Under the pieces are notes generated by a model, which was not told the DNA's origin, made no database searches, and saw nothing but the letters and a program-made list of their open reading frames with translations. A stretch of 64,000 nt of DNA from Falsiroseomonas stagni DSM 19981 (GTDB taxonomy: Bacteria > Pseudomonadota > Alphaproteobacteria > Acetobacterales > Acetobacteraceae), in NCBI RefSeq assembly GCF_900114315.1, contig NZ_FOSQ01000001.1, forward strand, positions 248,001 through 312,000. Reading direction: 5' to 3'. Of this stretch, positions 26,287-34,472 are shown one piece after another. Position 1 is the first letter of the stretch, and each line of letters begins with the position of its first letter. A program made the translations under genes and the position numbers.

Positions 26287-26961
26287 ATGCCGATGACACA
26301 ACAGAGACAGGCCGCACTCATGCTGCCGCGACGAGGCCTCCTCGCCCTGTTGCCGCTGGGCGGTTGTGCCGGCCAGGGCGTGACGCGAACTGGCTTCCTG
26401 GGGGATTACGAGGCGCTGGCGCCCACGGCGGCGAACACCCGGGACCTCATCTTCGTCGATCCCGCCTACAGGCCCGGCGAATACACGCATTTCGTGCTCG
26501 ACCCTATCGTTTGGCGCCCCATCGAGGGTGCACCAGCACGGGGCGATTCGGAGATCGCCGAACTGCGGGACGCGCTGCGGCGTAGCCTGGCGACAGCGCT
26601 GGGGCGGTCGCGGATGGCGGCCGATGAGGCGGCACCGGCGCCAGGCGTGCTGCGCATCCGGGCGGCCATCACCAACACCCGCCGTGCGAATTGGTGGATC
26701 AATGTGCCGGTCCAGGCAGCGGGCATCGGGCTCGCGGTCATGGGTATGCCCGGGGGGATACCGCCGCCCAACCCCGGAGGCGCCAGCGTGGAGATAGAGG
26801 CGGTGGATGCCGCGAGCGGAAGCAGACTTGTCGCCGTTGTCACCTATGCGAACGGCGTCCCATGGGCACCGACCGGCTACGTCACCCGCTTCGGGCATGC
26901 GCGCCGTGCCTTCGACCTGGCAGCCGACCTTCTACAGGCACAGTTGTCGAGGCAGGTATAG
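26287..26961 (+). CDS. DUF3313-like lipoprotein
   Basis: 224 residues; the likely start is either ATG 26287 or ATG 26320. The signal RRGLLALLPLGGCAG has a lipobox ending in Cys. The following text (TGFLGDYEALAP, PGEYTHFVLDPIVWRP, RRSLATALG) is the pattern of DUF3313 lipoproteins, outer-membrane-associated proteins of unknown role. A glycine/proline-rich segment (AVMGMPGGIPPPNPGG) sits mid-protein. It follows the exporter ATPase by 5 bases and is probably the last gene of the response regulator-kinase-DevBCA operon, perhaps an envelope partner of the pump. Confidence 0.75.
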   Translation: MPMTQQRQAALMLPRRGLLALLPLGGCAGQGVTRTGFLGDYEALAPTAANTRDLIFVDPAYRPGEYTHFVLDPIVWRPIEGAPARGDSEIAELRDALRRSLATALGRSRMAADEAAPAPGVLRIRAAITNTRRANWWINVPVQAAGIGLAVMGMPGGIPPPNPGGASVEIEAVDAASGSRLVAVVTYANGVPWAPTGYVTRFGHARRAFDLAADLLQAQLSRQV

Positions 26962-27116
26962 CGGCGCCGGTCGCAAAAGCCTCACCTGTCGAGCACTGCG
27001 TGATCCGCTGTAGGTATCTGCAGGCCAGATAGGCGGCGAGTGGCCTGGTGGCCCTGTTGACCGCACGCAGCCAGATGGTCGGGTCACGCTGCGGCCAGCG
27101 AGACAGCGTTGCCAAC

Positions 27117-27548
27117 CTAGATCGTGGCGATCTCACCCCGGATGCGTTGACGCCAGGCGTTGAGGTGGCGGTTCGCGTCGAGATCATCGGCGGTCATCGC
27201 ATCAGCGTGGCCAGCCCGCTGGCGGGCGGCCTGGTCGATGTTCTGGGAACAGGCGACGCGCTTGCCATGGATCGTGCCCTGCGGGCTCTGGCGCACGGCG
27301 GGGCTCTCCAGCGCGGCCAGGGTGACGAAGATCTGGGCGCCTTTTGGGCGGGCGTGGTGAATGGGTGTGGGGAACCTGACGGCGCTGTCCAGCTTCCAGC
27401 GGAACCGCCAGCCGGGGTGCGCGGCCACGAGTTCGGCCGAGGCCATGTGCCGGTGCCGCAGCCCGTCCAGCTCGTCCGCGGTCATTGGGCCAATGATGCC
27501 GGCGATAACCCTGACGGGTTTCGGGACGATGACCGCCCGCACCTTCAT
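27117..27548 (-). CDS. hypothetical protein downstream of HUH gene
   Basis: 143 residues from the ATG at 27548. The frame is open further upstream, but that part is proline-rich text with no protein-like pattern. The sequence (MKVRAVIVPKPVRVIAGIIG, then MTADELDGLRHRHMASAELV, DADDLDANRHLNAW-like ending) has a repeated MTADDLD/MTADELD phrase near both ends. I recognise no family. It lies 160 bases downstream of the HUH-type gene on the same strand and may belong to the same mobile unit. The call rests on composition only; other frames overlap it. Confidence 0.4.
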   Translation of the reverse strand: MKVRAVIVPKPVRVIAGIIGPMTADELDGLRHRHMASAELVAAHPGWRFRWKLDSAVRFPTPIHHARPKGAQIFVTLAALESPAVRQSPQGTIHGKRVACSQNIDQAARQRAGHADAMTADDLDANRHLNAWRQRIRGEIATI

Positions 27549-27708
27549 AACCCACAAGGCTGGCGGTGGTGGCTTCGGTGAGGGCGGGTGTGATGACGCA
27601 GGGACGAGGGCCTGGTCAGCGCTGAGTGGGCGCCCAAGGCCTGGGCGAGGAAAGGGGGTGGCGATGGTGTCGCCGACCCCTGGATCGTGTTCTGTGAGGC
27701 CGCTGGAG

Positions 27709-28530
27709 TTACCGTCGGGGCTTGCGCTTCGCTGGCTGGGGCGGCTGCACCGCATCGTTCAGCGGTGAATAACCCAGCCAGATGGCCGCCTGCAGATCTG
27801 GCAGGGATGTCAGCTCGATCCACCCCGCCGCGGCGCGGGCCTGCGGGCCGACGTTCTGGGATGCACCGGTCATCTTTCCCTTGAAGCCGGCCGGCATAGG
27901 CTCGGGGTCGCCGAGGGGGTTCCGGAGGACTCTCGCCGCAGCCCCCGCCAGGTCGATATACTCCCGGACATTGACCATCTGGCCATCCGGCAGCCGCGCC
28001 CTCTCGCTCGGGCAGAGGTTCTTGATGGCGTAGATCACTTGGCGCTTGATCTCCCACCTGGTGCGATAGCCGGCCACCTGGGACTTCTTGTGCCATCTGA
28101 AGTCGACCCCGCAGGCGTTCGGCTTGAGGACGCGGTCGAGCTCATCGAGGATCACCTGCCGGGCGACCGCATCGAGCCCCTGGGGCAGGTGCATGTGGAG
28201 ATGGAGATGCTCGCCCATGCGTGACCCGCACTCGTGCCACCAGACGAAGTGAAGAGGGAGATCTCGATCGCCGAAGACGCGCCTCACCCGATCCAGAACC
28301 TTCTCTTGAAGGGTGGCTGTGCTGCGGGGCAGCAAGTCAGGGGTGCTGCCGCACTTGTTCCAGGTAATGGTCACCAAGCAGCCGAACCGGGTTCCCTCCC
28401 ACTCGGTGAACAGGCAGGCGTTCGCCAATCTTAATGCGTCGTCCAGACGCATGTATCGGGGCGCAGAGGGGGGCATGAAGTCTCGGGGGAGGTTGACGAT
28501 CCACTGCCGGGCGTTCTGGCGGGATGACAT
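27709..28530 (-). CDS. HUH endonuclease, replication-initiator-like
   Basis: 273 residues. It shows the three motifs of rolling-circle replication or transposition nucleases in the right order: motif I LVTITW (52-57), the metal-binding HUH motif HLHLHMHLP near 108-116, and a motif III with a single nucleophile, Tyr167-Ala-Ile-Lys170. The region before HUH (LPLHFVWWHECGSRMGEH) is typical of this class. C-terminal part is basic (KRKPRR end). Such proteins nick single-stranded origins of small plasmids, phages or transposons. No helicase or relaxase domain is fused. An AT-rich patch lies about 90-125 bases upstream of its start. It is single-copy here; whether it still drives a mobile element is unknown. 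Confidence 0.65.
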   Translation of the reverse strand: MSSRQNARQWIVNLPRDFMPPSAPRYMRLDDALRLANACLFTEWEGTRFGCLVTITWNKCGSTPDLLPRSTATLQEKVLDRVRRVFGDRDLPLHFVWWHECGSRMGEHLHLHMHLPQGLDAVARQVILDELDRVLKPNACGVDFRWHKKSQVAGYRTRWEIKRQVIYAIKNLCPSERARLPDGQMVNVREYIDLAGAAARVLRNPLGDPEPMPAGFKGKMTGASQNVGPQARAAAGWIELTSLPDLQAAIWLGYSPLNDAVQPPQPAKRKPRR

Positions 28531-30072
28531 GACGGGTGTCCTTTTTGTTGGGTGACTGGTGGTATGGTCGGCCTATACTCAGAAGGCGGTCGCAGTCCTC
28601 CAGGCCGTTCTCATCGATCGATAAAAAATTATTTATTATCAATTACTTAAGGGGTATGGGGTCCGGCGTCTCGGATGGCCCGCCCCCATCACCGGCCCGA
28701 AAACTGGCACGGCGGACCGCGCGGCTGGACGAGCATGGCTGACCGGGTGACCGTAGGAGGCAGACGGATTTCAGCAACGCGACGAAGGCGGCGGGTCAAC
28801 GTTTTGGTCGCTGTGGCGAACAAGACACGAACATGTTGTTGCGTGCTGTCCTGCAGCCCGGGTGGCTAGCAGCGCCAACCGGCTGACCCGCCCGGCGCCT
28901 TCGGCCGACCGAGTGCGACGCCTTGGCGGTTCGGTGGGCGGGAACGGGAGGTCATGTCAGGGGGAGTGCCGCCTTGCCCGGCTTGCACGTGACCGTGCCA
29001 GGGGAACCGCTGCATCGCGTTCAAGCGGACTCAGGCCGACACTGCGGCCGCCACGGCGGGCCTTGTCACCGACACCGGCGGGCCGATCGAGGCCAGCCTC
29101 CCCCTTCACCGGAACCGGCGCACCCTGTGGCTCTCGCATGCCCGAGGCGTTCGCCGCGGTCCGGGACAGCGGGACCATGGTGGTGCTGGAGGCCGCCCGG
29201 GGGGTCGCGCAGGGCGCGGTGTTGTCGCTGATGCGCCTGGCCACCTTTCGACGCCGACGATCCTGGGCGGATCAGCACGGGCTGCGTGACCTCGCGCTCT
29301 TCAGCTCCTGTGTCGGCCGTCGCCAATACCAACGCCAGCCTGGTGCGGTCCTCCATCGTCTGCCGACGCAGCCCCGCCGATGCGCGTGGTGGTGACGCTC
29401 AGGTCCGCACCTTGGCGCCGTCCATTGTGAAACACGATGCCGCAGCTCGGCAGGCGCACGGATACCGAGGCCATTGGTGAGGTCTCACGCTCCGTAGCCG
29501 GCGCTGAAGCGCGACGACCACAAACGGCATCATCAACGTCCATTGTCGCGCATCGTGTTGCAGTGTTGCTGAGAGGTATTTGATATACAAATATAATGTC
29601 GAGCCCTGCCGTGGCAACGCCGTGCGACGTCCGGTCTGCTGCTGCCGTTCTCGGGTGGCAGCATCAATGGCAACCAGCACCCCCGGGCCGATCGTCACCC
29701 GCCCGACATCCGATCGACCTTCAGCGCCCCGGTGGCGAGCGCGATCGCGCAGTCGTAGTGCCAGTTGGTTCGCCTCGTCGTCGGGAACCGCCGTAGGTCG
29801 CAGCCGAAGATGGCCGGCTCGGTGAGCGAGTTGAAGAATACGATGCGCCGCCCGTCCTGGCCGGCGGTCAGGGCGTCGAACAGGGGCCGGTAGTCCATGC
29901 CGCCCAGGAAGACCGTATCGTCCGGCGGCGGGCTGGTGAGCGTGGCTAAGTCGGTAAGCCATCAGCGCTGTCGCTGGAATGATGCCGGACCATCCGTGGC
30001 GGCTGCGAAGCCGATGTTCTCCGTGCCTGCCTTGTGCCGCCCCGGGATCTGGGATTCGCTTGGCGGTTCCTG
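28531..30072. other. 1.5 kb with no supportable intact gene
   Basis: Many overlapping short frames, none with a convincing start, length or pattern. 28611-28655 is an AT-rich stretch (ATCGATCGAT then AAAAAATTATTTATTATC) which could be the promoter or origin for the HUH gene. On the minus strand 29695-29898 a short protein-like piece (MDYRPLFDALTAGQDGRRIV, then FFNSLTEPAIFGCDLRRFP) looks like a broken gene, but I cannot name it. On the plus strand a piece at about 29145-29250 (AFAAVRDSGTMVVLEAARGV) also looks decayed. A second AT-rich spot lies at 29577-29600. The whole stretch is best read as a degraded mobile zone. Confidence 0.5.
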
Positions 30073-30972
30073 TCAGGGATCGGCCTTCCGCGATCGGTCC
30101 AGGGCCACGTCCCAGAAGATCGCCGCGGCGTGCGACGCAAAGGATCCCTCCCGGCGCGCCAGGCAGATCACCCGCGGCTGCTCAGGTGCCAGCCTGACGA
30201 GGACGATGCCCGCATGGGTCTCGGGCACCGCCATCTCGGCGATCACGGACACGCCCATGCCGGCGCGGACCATGGCCAGGATCGAGGTGATCTGCTGGAT
30301 GCTGTGTCGCACATCAGGTGCATGTCCGCTGCGCGCGAACCAAGCGCGGACCAGCGGCTCGCTGCCGCCCCTGGTCAGGATGAAGTCGCGCCGAGACAGT
30401 GTCGCGGCATCGACACCGGGATGCGAGGCGAGGGCATCGTCGCTGCGGACCAGCGCGACTAGGCGATCATGGGCGAGCGGGATCATCTCCAGGTCCGGCA
30501 TCTCGCTTTCGACCGCGATGGCGAAGTCCGCCGCGCCATCGCGCAGGGCCTGCAGCGCGGCCTCGTCGGCGCTTTCGGAGATCTCCACCCGCAACGCCGG
30601 CCCGCGCTGCCGCGCCGCCGCCACCAGACCGGGCAGGATATGGGTGGAAGCGGAGGCCCCGAAGGAGGCGATGCGCACGAGCCCCTGGCCGTGCCGGCGG
30701 CTCTCCTGCAGCACGCGGTGGACCGTCCGCGCCATGTCCTCCTGCCGCTCGGCATAGTCGGCCAGGATGTGCCCCTCGGCCGTCAGGCACAGCGGGCGCC
30801 GGTCGCGCCGAACCAGCAACAGGCCGCTCTGCGCCTCGGCCCGGGCGATCGCCTTGCTGGCGGCAGGCTGGCTGATGCCGCAAGCCCGCGCAGCCTCGGT
30901 CAGGTTGCCCGCCTGCCGGAGCCGCTGCAGCAGCCGGAGCGTCGTAGGGGAGAACTCGCCTTCGTTGGGCAT
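30073..30972 (-). CDS. LysR-family transcriptional regulator
   Basis: 299 residues. N-terminal winged HTH (LRLLQRLRQAGNLTEAARAC, GISQPAASKAIARAEAQSG) and a C-terminal effector-binding domain (GLVRIASFGASASTHILPGL; DEAALQALRDGAADFAIAVE). It is divergent from the aminotransferase gene with about 70 bases between the starts, the classic arrangement for a LysR protein controlling its neighbour. Likely a regulator of the aminotransferase-transporter pair. Effector unknown. Length is normal for the family. Confidence 0.93.
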   Translation of the reverse strand: MPNEGEFSPTTLRLLQRLRQAGNLTEAARACGISQPAASKAIARAEAQSGLLLVRRDRRPLCLTAEGHILADYAERQEDMARTVHRVLQESRRHGQGLVRIASFGASASTHILPGLVAAARQRGPALRVEISESADEAALQALRDGAADFAIAVESEMPDLEMIPLAHDRLVALVRSDDALASHPGVDAATLSRRDFILTRGGSEPLVRAWFARSGHAPDVRHSIQQITSILAMVRAGMGVSVIAEMAVPETHAGIVLVRLAPEQPRVICLARREGSFASHAAAIFWDVALDRSRKADP

Positions 30973-31041
30973 TATGACGCCAGGTTATTTCGATATGCCC
31001 GGACATTCCAATACGGCATGCAGCGACGCAACGGAGCTGGA

Positions 31042-32226
31042 TTGACCGTGCTTACCCCGACCTCATTCCCTGACCTGTCACCCCTCGTGCAGGCGATCCC
31101 GAAGAACCCCCTCCGGGCGCTCTACCCCTATGCGGCACGCCCCGGGATGCTCAACCTCGCCAGCGGTCATCCCTCGCCGGATGCCTATGACAGGGATGGT
31201 CTGGCCGAGGCGGCCCGTCGCGCCACCGGCGATGCCAGTGCCTGGAGCTACGGCCCGACCGCCGGCGATCCGCAACTCATCGCCGCGCTGGAGGCGCTGA
31301 GCCCGCCACGCCCGGACGGCCACCGGCTGATCGTGACCTCCGGCGCGCAGCAGGCCGTGGACCTGGCGTTGCGCTGCCTCGCCAGGCCGGGCAGCGCGGT
31401 TGCCGTGCCGGAGCCGGTCTACCCGGCGATCCTGTCGATCTGCGCCGCGGCGGGCCTGCGCGCCGTGGGCTACGCGGTGGCCGGCGATCCGGAGCTTGCT
31501 GGGCTGGAGCGAGTGCTCGGCCGCGGCGACATCGCCGCGCTCTACGCCCAGCCGACCTTCTCCAACCCGGGCGGAGAGACCTGGACCCTCCCGCTGCGCC
31601 GGCGCCTCCTCGAACTCTGCGGGAGGCACGGTGTGGCGGTGGTGGAGGACGATCCCTACCGCGCGCTGGCTTTCACCGGCGCGCCGCCTGAGACGCTCAT
31701 GACCCTGTCCGCGGCGGTCCCGGGTGCGATGGTGATCTGGGCTGGCAGCCTGTCGAAGATCCTCGCCCCGGGGCTGCGCCTGGGCTGGGCGGCCGTTCCG
31801 GATCGGCTGGCCGGGCCGATGACGGAGTTGCGCCAAGCCGGGGATCTGCAGCCCAATGCGCTGGCCCAGCGGGTGGCGGTGCATTACCTGGACCTCGGCA
31901 AGCTCGACGCGCACCTCGCCCGCGTCATCGGCCTCTACCAGGCGCGCAGCCAGCGCCTCGCCGCCGTGCTCGGCAGCGCCGGGTTCGCCTTCGAGCCCGC
32001 CGCCGGCGGGATGTTCCTGTTCCCGGCCCTGCCGCCGGGTGCCGCCCGTGCCGGGCTGTTCGAACGAGCCGTGGCGAGCGGCGTGCTCTACGCGCCAGGC
32101 CCGGCCTTCGCGCTGGATCAGGCGGATGGCCGCTTCAGCGATCGGCTTCGCCTCTGCTTTGCCGGGCTCGACGAAAGCGCGATCGCCACCGCCGCCGCGT
32201 GGCTGGTCGCGGCGCTGGAGGGCTGA
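31042..32226 (+). CDS. PLP-dependent aminotransferase, class I/II
   Basis: 394 residues if translation starts at TTG 31042, five bases after GGAG (31033-31036); ATG 31018 and GTG 31048 are in frame too. The protein shows LNLASGHPSPDAYDRDGLAE, the substrate loop SYGPTAGDPQL, EDDPYRAL and the PLP-lysine motif AGSLSKILAPGLRLGW. This is fold-type I of the MocR/AadAT-like group, lacking the GntR DNA-binding domain. It probably transfers an amino group from an amino acid to 2-oxoglutarate. A transporter follows 4 bases later, and a LysR gene diverges upstream. Substrate not visible from sequence. Confidence 0.9.
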   Translation: MTVLTPTSFPDLSPLVQAIPKNPLRALYPYAARPGMLNLASGHPSPDAYDRDGLAEAARRATGDASAWSYGPTAGDPQLIAALEALSPPRPDGHRLIVTSGAQQAVDLALRCLARPGSAVAVPEPVYPAILSICAAAGLRAVGYAVAGDPELAGLERVLGRGDIAALYAQPTFSNPGGETWTLPLRRRLLELCGRHGVAVVEDDPYRALAFTGAPPETLMTLSAAVPGAMVIWAGSLSKILAPGLRLGWAAVPDRLAGPMTELRQAGDLQPNALAQRVAVHYLDLGKLDAHLARVIGLYQARSQRLAAVLGSAGFAFEPAAGGMFLFPALPPGAARAGLFERAVASGVLYAPGPAFALDQADGRFSDRLRLCFAGLDESAIATAAAWLVAALEG

Positions 32227-32230
32227 GGCG

Positions 32231-33127
32231 ATGCCCGCTGTCGCCCTCGCGCTGCTGCCGGACCTCATGCTGCTCCTCGCTGGCGGATTGCTGCGCCGGA
32301 CGCTGCCCGGGGTCGGGTGGCAGGCCATCGATGCGCTGAATTTCCGCCTGCTGTTCCCTGCGCTCATCTTCTTTAGCGCGCTGCGCAGCCCGCCGCTGAT
32401 GTCGGACCTCATGGTCATGGGGCTGGGTGTCTGGGCGGGCATGCTGTTGGCCTGCGGGCTGGCCTGGCTTGCGCGCAGCCTCGGGCCGGAGCGGTTCCTC
32501 GACTTCGCCGGCATGTGGCAGACGGCCTGGCGCTTCAACACCGCGCTCGCCATCGTCGCGGCGCAGGCGCTTCCGCCCGAGTATCGCGGCCTGATGGCGA
32601 TCGCCATCGGCCTTGCCGTGCCGGTCGCCAACATCCTGGCGGTGCTGGCGCTGTCGCGTGGGACTGGATCGGATCTGGGGACGACGCTGCGCCAGGTGCT
32701 GACCAACCCCTTCCTGGTGGCCAGCGTCGCGGGCGTTGCATTGTCCATCCTGGAGATGCACCTGCCCGTCATCGCGATGGATGCCGTGACCAAGCTGGGC
32801 CAGGCCGCGGTGCCGATGGCACTGCTGTCGATCGGTGCCTCGGTGAACTGGCGCGCGCTGGCCTGCATGGACCGGTTCGAGGCGGCGCTGAACGCCATCA
32901 AGCTGCTCCTGCTGCCGGGAGCCACCCTGGCGGGCGCCGCGGTCCTGGGTATCGGGCCGGGCCCGCGCCTGACGCTGACGATCTTCGCCGCGCTGCCGAC
33001 GGCGTCGGCGGCGCATGTTCTGGCCTCCGTATACGGTGCAGACCGGGAGCGGGTGGCGAAGGTCATCGCCCAATCCACCCTGATCGGCTGCGTGACCCTC
33101 CCGCTGTGGCTCCTGGCGCTGCTGTAG
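32231..33127 (+). CDS. AEC-family (auxin efflux carrier-like) transporter
   Basis: 298 residues from ATG 32231, 4 bases after the aminotransferase stop. About 10 hydrophobic helices. Conserved features of AEC permeases include LNFRLLFPALIFFSALRSPP near 35-55, FAGMWQTAWRFNTALAIVAA, GQAAVPMALLSIGASVNW and PTASAAHVLASVYGADRE. AEC proteins move organic acids or similar anions across the inner membrane. Co-transcription with an aminotransferase suggests export or uptake of the amino acid, keto acid or a related product. Probably regulated by the divergent LysR protein. Confidence 0.9.
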   Translation: MPAVALALLPDLMLLLAGGLLRRTLPGVGWQAIDALNFRLLFPALIFFSALRSPPLMSDLMVMGLGVWAGMLLACGLAWLARSLGPERFLDFAGMWQTAWRFNTALAIVAAQALPPEYRGLMAIAIGLAVPVANILAVLALSRGTGSDLGTTLRQVLTNPFLVASVAGVALSILEMHLPVIAMDAVTKLGQAAVPMALLSIGASVNWRALACMDRFEAALNAIKLLLLPGATLAGAAVLGIGPGPRLTLTIFAALPTASAAHVLASVYGADRERVAKVIAQSTLIGCVTLPLWLLALL

Positions 33128-33144
33128 GCCGACGCGCATCGGGT

Positions 33145-33180
33145 GCTACACAGACCGCTACACAGACTGCTACACACGCG
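33145..33180. repeat. 12-bp tandem repeat, three units
   Basis: GCTACACAGACC, GCTACACAGACT and GCTACACACGCG follow one another at 33145, 33157 and 33169. The first two differ at one base and the third diverges after eight. It starts 18 bases after the AEC transporter stop. Short CTACACA-type repeats near a hairpin can mark recombinase or integrase binding arms, but no integrase gene is close. Confidence 0.6.
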
Positions 33181-33234
33181 GTCCCGGTTGCCGCCGGCAT
33201 GCCGCTGAAATCATGGGCTTACAGGGCTGAAAAT

Positions 33235-33265
33235 GGTGGTGGAGTTCCCGCTCACCTCCACCACC
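33235..33265. repeat. perfect 10-bp hairpin
   Basis: GGTGGTGGAG (33235-33244) and CTCCACCACC (33256-33265) are exact complements separated by an 11-base loop. There is no T-run, so it is not a typical rho-independent terminator. The right half ends in CTCCACCACC, resembling the 3' ends of some transfer or tm-type RNAs where elements integrate, but no full RNA fold could be drawn. Confidence 0.5.
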
Positions 33266-33758
33266 GCTGTAGATCCCATGACAATCTGGCGTCACGGTAT
33301 CGATGATCCCTTCTTGAGAGGGCCCACCATGGCGCGGCGTTGTGTGCGGGCGGCCTCAAGGCCCGTCGTCGACGATGCTTCCACAGGCTGCGTGCGCCTT
33401 TCAATCTGGCCGTCGCATGGCTGGCGACGGAAATCGACCGCGGGTTGATCCTGCGCGATGCGGGCAGAGTCGACTCCTCCGCCCTCGACACACGCTCACC
33501 AGCGCTGAGACACGAGCGAGGCAGCGCTACCCCTTAGCCAAGCACGCCCCGTTCACGCTGGAGAGTTGCCGGGAGAAATCCCGGCGGTGCCGGATCGGGC
33601 CCGCCCTTCGCGCCTTGCCACCGCATCACTGGTGACGTCCGGAATCGGCTGGCCTGGATCAGCCTCAACCGGCGGCGTGTCGCCGCGCCCATGCAAGGCG
33701 CGAGACCTCACCCGCCACGTCGCGCCTGCCAGGGGCTCCCGGCCCGCCTGCCGTGTCG

Positions 33759-34472
33759 CTACCCCGTGCCGAAGCGGTATCCCACGCCGGGCTCGGTCCG
33801 GATGAGACCCGCGGCCGCGCCCAGCTTCTGCCGCAGATGCCCGACATAGACACGAAGATACTGCGCATCCTCCCCATGCGCCGGCCCCCAGACCGCCGTG
33901 AGCAATTGTCGCTGCGTGATGACGCGGCCTTCGCCGCCGCGGACCAGCGCGGCCAGCAGGTCCCATTCGCGCGGCGTCAGCTTCAGCGGCTCCCCGCCAT
34001 CCACCCGCGCCAGCCGCCGCGTGAAATCCACCTCCAGCGGCCCGGTCCGGACCACGCTGTCCAGGGGCTGGGTCACGGCGGCCTGTGACCGCCTCAGCGC
34101 GGCGCGGATGCGGGCCAGCAATTCGCCCAGTGCAAAAGGCTTCTCCACATAGTCGTCGGCCCCGGCATCCAGCGCGGCCACCTTCTCCGCTTCCGCATCC
34201 CGGGCAGACAGCACGACCACCGGCGCGGCGGTGAACCCGCGCAGGCGCGGAATCGCGATCTTGCCGTCGCCATCGGGCAGCCCGAGGTCGAGCAGCACCA
34301 GCGCCGGCGCCCGCTCCGCCGCCAGGCGCAGCCCCTCGGCCAGGGTCATCGCGCGCTGCGGCGCATAGCCCGCGGCCTCCAGCGCCGGGCCCAGGAAGCG
34401 GTGGATCTGTGGCTCGTCATCCACGACGAGGATGCGCGGCGATCCGGCGTCCTTCATCCGCCCCTCATTCAT
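33759..34472 (-). CDS. kdpE: KdpE potassium response regulator
   Basis: 237 residues. Receiver with ILVVDDEPQIHRFL, phosphoacceptor Asp in LVLLDLGLPDGDGK and DDYVEKPFALGELL. The winged-helix region contains PLKLTPREWDLLAALVRGGE, KVITQRQLL-like text (GRVITQRQLLTAVWGPAHGE) and VYVGHLRQKLG, all typical of KdpE. It activates kdpFABC when K+ is low. Its start overlaps the kdpD stop by four bases, so kdpD and kdpE form one unit, divergent from kdpFABC. Confidence 0.96.
   Translation of the reverse strand: MNEGRMKDAGSPRILVVDDEPQIHRFLGPALEAAGYAPQRAMTLAEGLRLAAERAPALVLLDLGLPDGDGKIAIPRLRGFTAAPVVVLSARDAEAEKVAALDAGADDYVEKPFALGELLARIRAALRRSQAAVTQPLDSVVRTGPLEVDFTRRLARVDGGEPLKLTPREWDLLAALVRGGEGRVITQRQLLTAVWGPAHGEDAQYLRVYVGHLRQKLGAAAGLIRTEPGVGYRFGTG

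Larger units (their letters stand above)
33128..33758. other. 630-base gap with repeats, no gene
   Basis: Between the AEC transporter and kdpE. It holds a 12-bp tandem repeat (33145-33180) and a 31-nt hairpin (33235-33265), described separately. The remaining small frames (for example 33340-33537) show no recognisable protein. AEC and kdpE converge on this gap, so terminators could be here, but no hairpin with a T-run was found. Confidence 0.6.

Noticed and set aside
31078-33177. 699-residue minus-strand frame opposite the aminotransferase and AEC genes
   Set aside because: Both sense genes have clear family motifs; this frame has none.
33235-33265. tRNA or tmRNA gene
   Set aside because: The hairpin resembles a T-arm and acceptor end, but no matching D-arm, anticodon arm or 5' acceptor half could be found.
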